From the NCBI GenBank assembly GCA_000729835.1, contig JFHB01000121.1, positions 27,165-91,164 of the forward strand: a stretch of 64,000 nucleotides of DNA. Reading direction: 5' to 3'. Under the pieces are notes generated by a model that searched no databases, was not told where the DNA came from, and saw only the letters and a list, made by a program, of their open reading frames with translations. Position 1 is the stretch's first letter; each line of letters opens with the position of its first letter. This document shows positions 22,566 to 33,148 of this stretch, piece by piece. The translations under genes and the position numbers were made by a program. This DNA is from Atkinsonella hypoxylon (lineage: Eukaryota > Ascomycota > Sordariomycetes > Hypocreales > Clavicipitaceae).

Positions 22566-24402
22566 TCACGATCGATTGTGCCGCTTGTCTCTCCGCTTCT
22601 TCCGTGCGCGGGCCTTGAGCAGCTCCTCGTCGCGATACTCCTCTGGCAGAACAAAATCAACTTCGTCCATGTCTGGAATTGCGTGACCCCATGCAAGCAC
22701 TTTGCGACCAGTGCGCCGTGTACGATTCAAGGCACTGTCACGTTTGTACTTTTTCGAAAAAAATGAAGTGAACTCTCTTGGGGGATCAGCCTTTGGGGCT
22801 GTTGGTCGGGCAGATGCCTTTGACCGTTTTGCATTCGCTGCGGCTAGTTGTGATCTCGCCCAAGCTTCTTGGCGCAGCTGCTTGGCAGGAGACGCATCAC
22901 TCATGTCGCTTTGCGAAGTCACAGCTTCTTCGGAAACTTCAATCACGTCATCTGCATCTCGATCCATGGCATTCGGACCGTGATCAGGTCCTGTCTCCTC
23001 CGCCCCATCGTCCCTAGAGTTTTTGCTTTCACTCTTTCGCTCCTTTTCTTGCTCACCTTGCTGCGCTTGTTCAAATGCAGCCTGCTGCTCAGCTTGCATG
23101 GCTTTTTCTTTCTCAAGCTTGCGACGCTTTTCCTCTAAATTCCAAGTTCGGAACTTGTCCAGTATACCTTCACAGCCTTTTATGAAATGCTCGCGAGCTG
23201 GCTCAAATGACTTCTTCTTTGTTTCCGTGACACCACTGACTCCCATAATCCGCAGCCAATCATGGCCTTGAAGCCCCTCGAGCAGTCGTATGATTTGGTC
23301 CCTCTCATGTTGCGCTCGGCCCTTTTCAGTATTTCTTATCGAACGCTCTAGTCTTTCAGCCCGTTTGTGCGATGGTTCGAATAAACTATCTGGCAAGGGA
23401 TCCTCGACTTTCTTGCCATTTTGTTGGGTTTCCAGAAACCTAAAATCAATTCTTTGCGAATCAAAAACATCCGTGAACAGCGAATCACCATATCCGCGGA
23501 CAGGGAATTCCAAATTAGAGGTATTTTGTTGCACCCGGGTACCACCACACTGTGCTTCAGCAACAAGGCGCCGCGGATTCGAGTCAAACACCACGATCGG
23601 GGTTTCCAAATTCAGCAGATCTATACATGACGTCAGCACCATGATTATAAAAACACCGCCGCCTACCATCAGCATGGTAAAAGCGAAATAGGAAAGGTAA
23701 CACACGTTGTTCTCGAGGCTCATTTCCAATGACTTCGTCATAATCTGGAAAATATGCTGACAGGTCGCTTTTGAACCGAGTAGCTTCTTGCGATCGAAGT
23801 TTGCGACCCTGTTCCCGCACGACCACAGGCTGCGGTTGCAATCGGTCCAGCTCAGCCTTGATGCCATTGATGACTTTGGCCTGGCGTTTCGTGAAATTGG
23901 GTTCGTCATCACCAGACTTTGGTCCGCCAGTGTTGCACGGCGATTGGCACGAGGCAACTTGATGAGATACGGCAGCTGGTGTGGCAATCGGCGGTGAATG
24001 GACTGAAGGTGCTTGAGGCAGCGGTAGAATAGTGGTTTTCGGAGCGGTCTGAATCGTGGCGGTATTCGGTGGTAGGAGGGCCGGCGCAGGCACGATGGTT
24101 GGTGGTCGCCTTCGCGACGGAGGTTGCACGTTTGTTCGAACACCTTGCATGGATGGCGGGAGCTGCCGCGCGATGATCTCGACAGCAATCCTCGTCTTCT
24201 TGGGTTTCAAGGCATCAATATCGCCATCGGCCGGCTCAAGAGCTCGCTTCTGTCGTCCCCTCAGGCCGCCTTCATTCGGGGCAAAGAGCTCGACCGGGGG
24301 CCTCGCACCGCGCGTCAGAGGGTGATGATTATGGGTGTGATGGGCATGACGGGTATGGTGAAGGCCCTCAGCTCGCCGGTTGGAGCGGGTGACGGAGGCC
24401 AT
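22566..24402 (-). CDS. SAS4: SAS4-domain protein (SAS/MYST acetyltransferase complex subunit)
   Basis: Likely subunit of a Sas2-type histone H4 acetyltransferase complex. Two exons on the minus strand, 23706-24402 and 22566-23620, with an 85-nt intron; 583 residues. The N-terminus is His-rich (HHTRHAHHTHNHHPL), followed by a Pro-rich disordered part. KRQAKVINGIKAELDRLQ and FPDYDEVIGNEPREQHLLNLETPIVVFD span the intron and are typical of the family. The SAS4 domain follows: LFEPSHKRAERLERSIRNTE, then QIIRLLEGLQGHDWLRIMGV and FIKGCEGILDKFRTWNLEEK. A coiled coil and an acidic tract come next, then a basic C-terminus (ARARKKRRDKRHNRS). Yeast Sas4 is far shorter in conserved sequence, so the exact complex is inferred. 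Confidence 0.85.
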
Positions 24403-25258
24403 GAGCGATGCGGACGAGGCCTGGCATTGTCTGTCACAGCCTGCAGAGAGTTAAGGCTCGCAAATCCAAGACGACACGACTTTTTTTTTTTTTTTTTTTT
24501 ATCCGCGGATGGTGTTTGTGTTTGTGACTGCAATTGCACAGGTGGCGACTCCCAAGGGATGATTCCGCTTTTTTCTCTGCTGTGGGAGGGACGAGATGCT
24601 GAGGATTCTGGGGCCCTCCAGGCTCTATGGCCGCAGAGGCCTGGGTGGCAGGAGCCCCTGAGCCCACCGATCAGATCGCCTGTGGCCAGCGCTGGTGAGG
24701 AACCCCTCCAGTCCGCTATTGTTCCACACGTCTTCGCAAGCCACGTACATTCCAAGTGGGCACTACCCTGTAGTGGTTTTCTTTTCTTTCCCTCTGCATT
24801 CCTGAGACTCATCAGCTGGATGAAAAGTTGGAGGAGGTGCACAGTATTAAATAAAGAGCGGTAAGTGAATCGTTAAAGATGACAATACTGATAACTTCGT
24901 GCTGTTTGTTGACTTGGTCTCTACAAGACGATGCAAGACGTTGACCCTCCATCCCGATTCTAAAGTGTGACGACATCAACGGACTCGTTATACACCAACC
25001 TGAATTGTCCACGTCCATGGACTTAACCATCCGTAGGTAAGTAATAACCGATGACGACAACTCTAGTTTATGTCACAAGACATTACACGAGAACCTTGGA
25101 TTTTATCCACAACTATCCCCAGGACACAAGAACTGGTGCAGGTAGATGGGTATAGTACCATGACACAGTGGTGGCAGTAAGAGACCGAAATACCTTTACC
25201 AAAATCGTATTCCAACAAAAGGGGTATTGTAAAGCCACAAATGCCGCTCAAACTAAGC
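24403..25258. other. SAS4 upstream region with poly-T tract; 3' flank of IQ gene
   Basis: A perfect run of 20 T at 24481-24500 lies about 80 bp upstream of the SAS4 start. Open frames across this region are Pro-rich antisense frames without domains. Nothing else is seen. Confidence 0.45.
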
Positions 25259-27016
25259 TTAACCCCCCTCCGCCCCCCTAATAGGCAAACTCTTAATCTT
25301 CTCCATCACCCTCTCTCCCGGCCCCATCTCCGCCTTCCTCCTCTCCTCATCCGCCCTCTCCTTCTCCAGAACCTCTCTTTCTTTCGCCGCGCTCTGGCTC
25401 TTATCTCGTTCTGCCTCTTGCCTCCTTTTCACCTCCTCAGGGGCCAGAACCTTATCCTTACCCCTGGCCAGCTTGCCCATCAATTCCTTGCCCTTCCTCC
25501 TCGTCTTCAAATACGTCTCGAGGCCCACCAGGATGGTATAACTCTTGGATATGCTCACGTGTGACATGTCCACGCCTTCTTGCTTGAGATTCTTGACAAA
25601 GGCACGGAAGTTGCTCGCGGGGGGTCGGTAGTGCCCGCTTAGGGGTGAAAGTGAGCTTAGCCGGCCGTTTTTAATCTTGATGAGACCTGCGGCGGAGATA
25701 CGGCTGCCCTGCAGGAAGGAAGAGTGTTGAAAAGCGCCCGAGTCCTTGATGCCAACGTAGAGTCTGAAGGACGTGTCGGCGACGAAAATCCATGTGTTCT
25801 TCTTGACAGACTTGCGCAGAAGCTGGTTGAAGATGGTGGATGCTGAAATGTGTGTCACTTTCTTAACGCCTCTGGACTCGTCGAAACTCGGATGGGCATA
25901 TTTAGCGGCTCTGTCGGCCTCGCGTCTTGATTCAATGGAGGAGTCGGAATCAGAGGACTGATTATCGTGATCGACGGGGTGATCGATAGGGTGCACATGT
26001 TGGGCTGCGGCTCCTGGGCTGAAGGCTGGGGTTGAGTCGTCGGTGGGCACGATGCCATGTATACTGTCCTTGAAATGTTCCGTTGTGTCAATTCGTGCTC
26101 CGTTCTTGACCCAGCACAGCCGCCCTTCTGCATCTACCCGGACAAGATAGTATTGCCTTTCCTCCCTAGACAAATACCGCACCTGTTCTCTCTCAAGTCT
26201 GTCTCTTGGACATGTGTCCAATTCTATGCTCTTGCCTTCGCCATAGTCCAGCCAGTAGAAGAAATTCTGCGTGGTCTTCGACTTTTTCCACTCCTCGTGG
26301 TACATGCGCAAGTTACTCCCATACCGGTGTTTCGAGTCCACCATTTCCAAGAAGTACTGCAAACCCATCATGCGAGCAGCCTGCCGTCGCTCGGCCTTGG
26401 CCTTTTCGTGACGTTCCTTCATTGCCACTCTGTCATCTGGGGATAACGCGTCGTCCAAGTCTGAATTGGAATCCGAGTCTGAATCTGAATCGTCATGGCC
26501 CGCGCGACGAGCCACCATGCTCGCCCTTTTCCATTTTTGGCGTGCGCTGACTGGCCGGTAGTCGACGGGATCTTCTAATGCTAAAATCCCATCATCCTTA
26601 ATCCCATCATCCTTGATGGCTGTTTCCTGATCTACAGTTGCGCGCGGTTTAGTGCTCTGGCGAAACTGCGCTTCTCGAACGGCTGTCACCCATCGAGTGC
26701 TTGCATTCAAATTGTATCCCTTGAGTTCTCTTCTGGCGCGATAGCCTCTGAATGTCTTCTGGATAACCTGACCTGCCTTGGCCCACTCACTGTCTTGGCT
26801 CTGATTTTTAGTTTCCGATGTTGGCATGGACAGCTGCTGCCAGTGCTCTTTAGCTCTCCGCCGGGCCTCCACTTCCTTTTCCTCCTGGACTTGAGCTATG
26901 TGCTCAAACTGATCCTGCGATGGCAACACCAGGGAATCCATATATTCTTTGGACTTGGGGACTGATGTGCTGAAGGAAACGGCGCTGTCGCTTGACGACA
27001 TCTTCCGATGGGTCAT
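25259..27016 (-). CDS. IQ-motif (calmodulin-binding) protein, plant IQM-like
   Basis: Single exon. The ATG at 27016 gives 585 residues; the ATG at 27001 (MSSSDSAVSFSTSVPKS) is equally plausible and gives 580. An IQ motif is visible at about residues 84-106 (AGQVIQKTFRGYRARRELKG), the expected IQxxxRGxxxR. Downstream is a region seen in plant IQM and fungal homologues: LQYFLEMVDSKHRYGSNLR, NFFYWLDYGEGKSIEL and YLSREERQYYLVRVD. It is followed by WIFVADTSFRLYVGIKDSG and FQHSSFLQGSRISAAGLIKI, and then a charged coiled-coil C-terminus. An acidic Ser/Asp stretch (SDSDSDSNSDLDD) lies between. The cell role is unknown; calcium/calmodulin regulation is inferred from the IQ motif. Confidence 0.85.
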   Translation of the reverse strand: MTHRKMSSSDSAVSFSTSVPKSKEYMDSLVLPSQDQFEHIAQVQEEKEVEARRRAKEHWQQLSMPTSETKNQSQDSEWAKAGQVIQKTFRGYRARRELKGYNLNASTRWVTAVREAQFRQSTKPRATVDQETAIKDDGIKDDGILALEDPVDYRPVSARQKWKRASMVARRAGHDDSDSDSDSNSDLDDALSPDDRVAMKERHEKAKAERRQAARMMGLQYFLEMVDSKHRYGSNLRMYHEEWKKSKTTQNFFYWLDYGEGKSIELDTCPRDRLEREQVRYLSREERQYYLVRVDAEGRLCWVKNGARIDTTEHFKDSIHGIVPTDDSTPAFSPGAAAQHVHPIDHPVDHDNQSSDSDSSIESRREADRAAKYAHPSFDESRGVKKVTHISASTIFNQLLRKSVKKNTWIFVADTSFRLYVGIKDSGAFQHSSFLQGSRISAAGLIKIKNGRLSSLSPLSGHYRPPASNFRAFVKNLKQEGVDMSHVSISKSYTILVGLETYLKTRRKGKELMGKLARGKDKVLAPEEVKRRQEAERDKSQSAAKEREVLEKERADEERRKAEMGPGERVMEKIKSLPIRGAEGG

Positions 27017-28631
27017 CTCATCTAATGATTATATGTCCTGTCTCTTACGCCGTAAGGATGCGATGCGATGGGCGCCCTCCCACCGCATACAGGGGCCTGG
27101 CGTCATCCAGCAGCACTAGGGCTCCTTCGTATTGGTGGGCAACGGATCGACGGCGAGTTCGCTGGGGAGGGGCGAAATAGCTGTCTGGCTATCGGGCGCC
27201 GGTAGCTCGATTGTTGGTGATGGCAGGACTCGAAAAGGGCAGGTGATGATGAGTGGCGGTAGATGTCGGCCTGGAACCTGGGTTCGACCCAATGATTCGC
27301 GATCTTAGCGCTTGAAATCCAAGTCTACTTCGGCGACCGAGATGATATTGCATGCGATGTCATATATCGTTTGCATGGACCCTTAAGTTTCCAAGTCGGG
27401 CAAGAAAGCATAGCCAGATGGGCCGCATAAGAAAGGCTGGATTGATGTTGTATTTTGTGTTTGCGCTAGTTGTCATAGAAGACACAGCCGGAAGAAAAGA
27501 AAAACAAGGAACGTATTAAGGATGGCAGAAATTTCAAGGATATGGGCCAATATGGCAAGGCGAGCCAGGTGCAAGGCGGGGGAGGGTGACGCAACGGGCC
27601 CTTTTGTATCAGCACTGGGATGATGCTCGAATGAAGGTGCTAGCTAACTAGTTAGCAGCCTAGCAGATCGCGGAACCAAGATGGGCAATGCTGGGTGGGT
27701 GCTGCGGAACTCCAATTGCAGGAGAGAAGGGGCAGACGAACTCATCCCACACTTTGCGAATCGGACTCGAACTTGATTATTTCGAATCCACAGCGGCCAC
27801 TCTGCTATGAGTGCGCCGGGTTGAGTATTTCAATGCCACTGTCCCAGCCCGAACAGAGGCAGAGTTTGTGCTCTGCCACGATATCTCATATCTGATCAGC
27901 TTGTTACTAGTACTGTGGTATGATCTGGTCACCGCGCGTTTGTCTAGCTAACTTGTTAATAGTACTGTGCTATGGCCAGCTCCGCGCCTTCATCACTCGG
28001 ATATCGTCCGTTGGATCGTTGATCTTGAAGCCCCCACCCAGCAACTGAGCAACCACCGCAAGCCCACACAGCCATTGCCGTGGCGAAGATCCCAGTTTTA
28101 CCAGGTCTCAGCCCGGTGACGCCAGTCTGGAGTCCACACCGTTGCAATGTGGAGCCATCTCTTTGAGGCGGAGCAAGAATGTAGTACAGTAGTTAACATT
28201 GAAGCTTAATAGCCTCCTACCCAGGTAGGTGGCTGTAAGCTGGACCACGAGACAGTCCAGCCGTGAATGGGGCTGATGCGTTTTAAATGAGGTTCAAAGT
28301 GACCATGGACGAGCGTGATTACTGATCATGCATTCGCCCGCCGGCGGAAAGGAAAATCAAATATTATTGTTGCGCCCTACGCTGAAATTTTGTCTCGCTC
28401 ATAGACTAACTTGAAGGACCTGGGACGAAGCCAATAAGCCAAGAAAATGCAGATATATAAAAGTCGTACAGTAAGTATAAGAAATTCAGCAAATGACATT
28501 AACACAGACGAGCTACTGTTTGTGACAGAGAACAAGTGTGATGTGGACATACATCGAGCATTGAGGTGTCCAGTATTATCCAAATGGCCGCCCTTTCATC
28601 GACATTGTTCACTCGGTGGTCATCCACCTCG
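27017..28631. other. IQ gene upstream region and YPT35 3' flank
   Basis: 1.6 kb without a recognisable gene. On the minus strand near 27763-27807 are A-box-like (TAGCAGAGTGG) and B-box-like (GTTCGAGTCC) sequences with non-pairing acceptor ends, so at best a decayed tRNA. A perfect small hairpin (tgggttcgaccca) lies near 27283-27295. Confidence 0.4.
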
Positions 28632-29473
28632 TCAAGAGAACAAGAACTCTTTTAGGACAGGAGAACCCGAGAATTCAGGGTTGAGGAGAACGCAACTACA
28701 CCAGTCGTGTAAGTATACACAGCCCCAATACAATGACCCATTCGACCATAGGTACCAGGCCCAGCTTGACAAACATGGAAGCCGGCCCTTTCAACGAGAA
28801 CATGTAAACTTACTTGAGGAAGTATTGTAGACCAGTCCGCCTTTTCTCCAGAAACTTGGGCCGAAATTTGGAAACGAAGCTCTTGGATGGCAATAACGGC
28901 ACTGCCGCTTCAAAGTTTGGAAACGTCTTCACCAGCTTGCTGCGGAAGTCGTCGAACTCGGAATAGCGCTTGCGAATGTTCATAAAGCTCCCCTATAGTA
29001 ACAGTAGACAAAATGGTCAGTAGAGTTCCGTGGACATTCGAATGGCCGTGCTGGAAAGATGGCCACCGTACAGTGAGCGTCTCAACCCGCACGTTCCATA
29101 CAACAAATGCTCCAATGCCCGTAGTCCCGCCATTCACAACAGTGTAGTCAACAATCTCGACGCTCTTTGCCCAGCATGCATTATTTCGATCGTTGTGCTC
29201 AGTCGTATCATTGTCCTGCAGTGTGATAGCACTGGCGTGGAGTATCGAATCGGCTGAGGGATTTCGTTGATGATTGCTAGTTGTCATCCAATACGGCGGC
29301 GAGTGAACGGAGCTTTTTGAGATTGTGCTTGTGGGAGAGGCCAAGTGATTGTCATCGCTTCGGTCGCCATCATGGCTCCGCCCCCGAATCGCTGTAGCAT
29401 TTTGTTCCGATTGCACCGCGGCATCCAAAGTCCGGCCTCCAGCATTGCAAGCCATCTGGCCGTTGCCTACCAT
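28632..29473 (-). CDS. YPT35: PX-domain protein Ypt35
   Basis: PX-domain adaptor; yeast Ypt35 binds phosphoinositides on endosome/vacuole membranes and recruits the lipid-transfer protein Vps13. Three exons on the minus strand: 29072-29473, 28814-28992 and 28632-28695; 214 residues. Introns are 79 and 118 nt. The N-terminal ~100 residues are polar and disordered. The PX domain begins at KSVEIVDYTVVNGG and contains the phosphoinositide-binding core GSFMNIRKRYSEFDDFRSKL. It continues with a Pro-poor loop LLPSKSFVSKFRPKFLEKRR, then FLNCVLLNPEFSGSPVLKEF at the end. Splicing was needed to recover this and matches the family well. A 4-codon uORF overlaps the start (see findings). Confidence 0.9.
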
Positions 29474-31062
29474 TCAGCCATGTGCGACTCGAGCATCATC
29501 AGATACTCGATGCTATGTGTCTTTTTTCGCTGGTCTGAGACGGCGCCAGTATACCCAGGATTACGCGCGTCTCTTTCTCCAAGCTCGAGCCCCGAAGAGT
29601 GTCTGCGCTAGGACGCGATAAGCCCGTGGATTCAAATGGGTAATTGTCGCGCTACTCTTCCGATCGAAAACGCTTGGAAAGTAACGCTGTCAGAGTCGCA
29701 ACTTGGAACAACTATATGCAAGTGCAGAAGATGCTGTGCGCTGCTGAGCAAACAGAGACCCGCATAACAAAGCTGCCGCTTGGTAGGTAGGTACCTAGGT
29801 ATATTACGATTTTGCAACTTGTCACGGTTGGGATGATGGCTTGGCGTGGTGGGGCACAGGTCGTCATCGAGATTGTTTGCTGTCGCAATCTGAGGGAAGC
29901 TGCTATTGTGCGAGAGTCCAATAGCATCGAGACGCATCGAGACGCATTGAAACTGCACCAGTGTACGGAATATTGTCGTGGAATTACGATATGACTTGAG
30001 GACTGTAAGGCTGCACTTTCGTACCGACCCAATTTTTTTTTCGCTCGCTCGAGAGGTCGACCTCGAGTAACCGGCTTAGAAAAGCGGGGTTGTGATGTAG
30101 CTCTTCGTAAATCAAAAATAATTGTCAGCAGTGGAAAGTCGGTTCTTCTCAATAATCAAACAAATGATCAAAGCATGCATGCGAATAGGCAACGTCAGAC
30201 ACCTCCCGCAAACGCCATTTCTTCCGGCGAAGGGCTTTGCGACATATTTATACATGATATTCTCTCGAAGCCTTGAATCGTGTTCGAGTTCAACGCAGTA
30301 TGTGCGGACCTTCGAAGGTTTATACCAAGTCTGACGCGTGGTAGACAGATGCTCGATGAAAAACCTCGTTGAGAAAAGTGAATGCGACCGTCATTCTGCG
30401 GCTGAAAGACAAGGATGCCAACCAGAGTATTCATGGTCCGTCGCGGGGGAGCAACGATGCGCAACCCTGGCACAGCAAAAGGTGACCCTTGTAAGATCTG
30501 TACAATGTTCCCTGGGGCCTAGTTATACCATTCTTCAGGCCTCGTGTTCGGCGATCACTTCCGACGTGGTCGTGATCTCACGCTGGCCTCTCACCAAATG
30601 CCTTGATACACCACCATCTGCCTCCTGCACCGTCAAACGGGATTAAAGAGTCGTATCGGACAAAATATAGGCTGTTGGGAGGTGTCGTTTCTGAAAAAAA
30701 AATAAAAAAATACATGTACTGTTCGTACGAATCCAGATGGTGGAAATTTGACCCCAAGTTCACCGTTACGCAACCCAAGCCCCTTCAAACGGGACTACTA
30801 TACGAAACCTTGCTCATGCTCGTATGCCAGTGCATCTGATCCGGGCGCTCTGGTGCAGGATATTTGGCCCGTCGTACCATCACAGCACTTGTCAATTTAT
30901 TAATGCTACAGGTTGCCCCAACCCCGGTCGCCGGCTGTGTCAGCGATGCATCCAAACAATACGATATCCATACGGATACATATGGAGTAAATTGTTCCAA
31001 AAATAAAAGCTCCAGATGGAGTATGCCTAGCGTCGCTCCGAGCCTCTTATGCGCCATGCTAA
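29474..31062. other. Gene-poor region, left of the inverted repeat
   Basis: 1.6 kb without a supported gene. It holds the YPT35 promoter, a short CTAGGTA-type palindromic cluster near 29784-29803 and A-rich tracts near 30691-30708. Open frames are short and lack domains. Confidence 0.4.
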
Positions 31063-31433
31063 AAACACGCAGCAACGGATTTTTGAATACGCAGCAGCAA
31101 CTAGGCCCAACACGGAAGTGGTCCCTCCGCATACTAATTTCTATGCAGAGGTACCTCCTACAACTTCCCCTTTATATTTTAAGCAAATAGAGGTGCAGTA
31201 ATAGGGAGGTACTTTTATGTACCAACCTATATATAAAGATACTTCTTGTGTTGTATGCAAGAGAAAGGAAATGCCTTTTCTATACTATTTTATAAGTAAA
31301 GATACTTCTTTAAGTTTGTATTGTAATATAAAGTGAAGGAGATATCTCTGCATAGAAATTAGTATGCGGAAGTACTACTTCCGTTTTGGGCCTAGTTGCT
31401 GTTACGTATTCAAAAATCCGTTGCTGCGTGTTT
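31063..31433. mobile_element. Inverted-repeat element (MITE-like or paired solo LTR remnant)
   Basis: Two 88-bp arms, 31063-31150 and 31346-31433, are inverted copies without indels and differ at 6 positions. At all six the left arm has G or C and the right arm has A or T; four are transitions. The similarity continues inward for about 9 more bp with two more such transitions. The 195-bp interior is AT-rich and has a 13-bp direct repeat (aaagatacttctt at 31236 and 31298). There is no transposase. A non-autonomous DNA element or two opposed LTR remnants could both explain it. The one-sided A/T bias fits repeat-induced point mutation. Confidence 0.65.
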
Positions 31434-32436
31434 ACGTACTCCAAGGGTTGATCGTCGTGTTCCAGATGCACCGAAACTACAATGCATTGGTCGATCAACT
31501 GACCACCCGTCCACGAGTATGTGGCGACCTGCTTCTGAGGATGCCCGCTCGAGAAGATTTTTGGTCGAAACAGAGGTCTAGCCGACAGAGAAAGGCGAAA
31601 GCCAAAGGGCGAGCTAGCGAAATTGCACCAGAAAACAGCGAACCCCACCGCAATAGTTATCTGGTAACCAGAATTCTTTGCAGGGTCTGATCCACGAGAC
31701 GGATCAACTTTCGCGCCTGCATAATTCAGAAGCAAAGCATGCATAATGGACACGCTAACCATTCTCGTCAGCTAAGTTACAGAATATACCTAATCCTAGG
31801 ATTAATTCTTGCACCCTCTAACTAAAAAGAGCTTTGTTGCGTGGCTAACTTTGATCCTTAGTGGCGGTACAAAGTAGCCGCCCCACACAAATCCACATAC
31901 AACTTGGTACTGCATAATGTCAGAACGAAACTTGCATCGTCTTGTGGATCAGACCTAAATGAAAAAGGCTCCATGTCGGATTGATTTATTAATTATGACC
32001 AGGATGAGCTCGTCACGTTACGCAAAACTAGGCATCTGCTCGCTTTTTATAGTAATCCGGCCGTCCTCCTCCTTTCTCCTCTATCGTCTTCATCTTGTTC
32101 TCCGTTAATCTGCGTATCTGGGCCTCGTCGTCTTTCATGATACGGACCGCCCGTTGTGTTTTCATTGCATTAACTCGTCAGCTGTCGTTTTTGTCGATTG
32201 CCTTTTGTCTCTGATACCTGCATCTTTGCATTTGCCATAGTTGCTCGTGAGTGAACGATCCGCCATACCCCCAGCATCACGATAAGGCTCAATCAGCAGT
32301 TCTGCCTTTTGTTCATACTTGTTGGGCCTTGTGATTGCTGACAAAACATCTACCACCAGTTTTTGCATTTAGTCTTACGTACTCTTTTATTCTTCGAGAT
32401 ATCTTGACAGTTGTATCCATCCACCGCTACATCACG
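31434..32436. other. Gene-poor region, right of the inverted repeat
   Basis: 1 kb leading to the DUF7707 gene. Part is likely its promoter and leader. No feature is recognised besides short AT-rich stretches. Confidence 0.4.
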
Positions 32437-33148
32437 ATGTCCTCCCTTCGAGCCGCTGTCTTGGCTGCTGCCACGGCCTGCCTTACCTTCGTTGCCAATG
32501 CCGACTATACAATTGATCCATCCAGTGTGCCTATGAGCACCAGACGTAAGACGCCTTGCTTGGTATTGTGGCGATGGGCCGGAGTATCTAACTCATTCAA
32601 CAGAGAACTGGTGTGCACAGGAGCAGAGCACTTGTCCCCTCATCTGCCAACAGACTGAGCCCCGAACCACGTTGGTCAACACCTGTGATCCTGTAAGCAT
32701 GCCCTTCTTTCTAAGCCCTGCCAGTGGCTGCATTTCATCTGACTGACTTGTGTAGAAAACTCTTCAGTATGGTTGCTTGTGTGGCGATAATAAGCAGCCG
32801 AATGTGTCAGAATACTCGCTCAGTCTGCCCTACTTCGTCTGCCAGGAGTGGGTGATTCAATGCCAGAAAGCCTGCGGCTCGAACGACTGTAAATCCGACT
32901 GCGTTCAGAATCACCCTTGCGGTGCTCAAAGTCCGCAGAGAGGCAACGCCACAAAGAGCACCAGCACCCCCAGCTCGGCTCCTTCTTCAACTTCTGGAAG
33001 CCCGAACACCATCTACACCAACGGACCCGGAGGTTCCGACGGCAGCGACAGTGGCAAGAAGGCAGCTGCAGCAGCACTTGAGGTTGGACGCACGTACGGG
33101 CTGGCCATCGTCTTGACCAGCCTTTTCGCTGGGTTTGCATTGCTATGA
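32437..33148 (+). CDS. Small cysteine-rich GPI-anchored surface protein (DUF7707 type)
   Basis: Three exons: 32437-32545, 32604-32692 and 32756-33148; introns 58 and 63 nt; 196 residues. A signal peptide (MSSLRAAVLAAATACLTFVANA) is followed by DYTIDPSSVPMSTRQNWC, the start of a conserved domain with twelve cysteines in the first ~130 residues. Landmarks are STCPLICQQ, YGCLCGDN, LPYFVCQEW and NHPCGAQ. A Ser/Thr/Gly-rich linker then leads to a C-terminal hydrophobic tail (YGLAIVLTSLFAGFALL), as expected for GPI attachment. Biochemical function is unknown; a cell-wall or surface role is inferred. Naming the domain DUF7707 is from memory of fungal annotations. Confidence 0.85.

Noticed and set aside
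24124..24864. 246-codon frame (+) and 175-codon frame (-) around the SAS4 start
   Set aside because: One is antisense to SAS4 exon 1 and both read through the poly-T tract; composition is not protein-like.
27283..27295. Hairpin tgggttcgaccca resembling a tRNA T-arm
   Set aside because: No A-box, anticodon stem or acceptor pairing in the correct positions on either strand.
30785..31762. Two related frames (FKNPLLRV-containing) as protein genes
   Set aside because: They are translations of the two arms of the inverted repeat and share no codon-level constraint.
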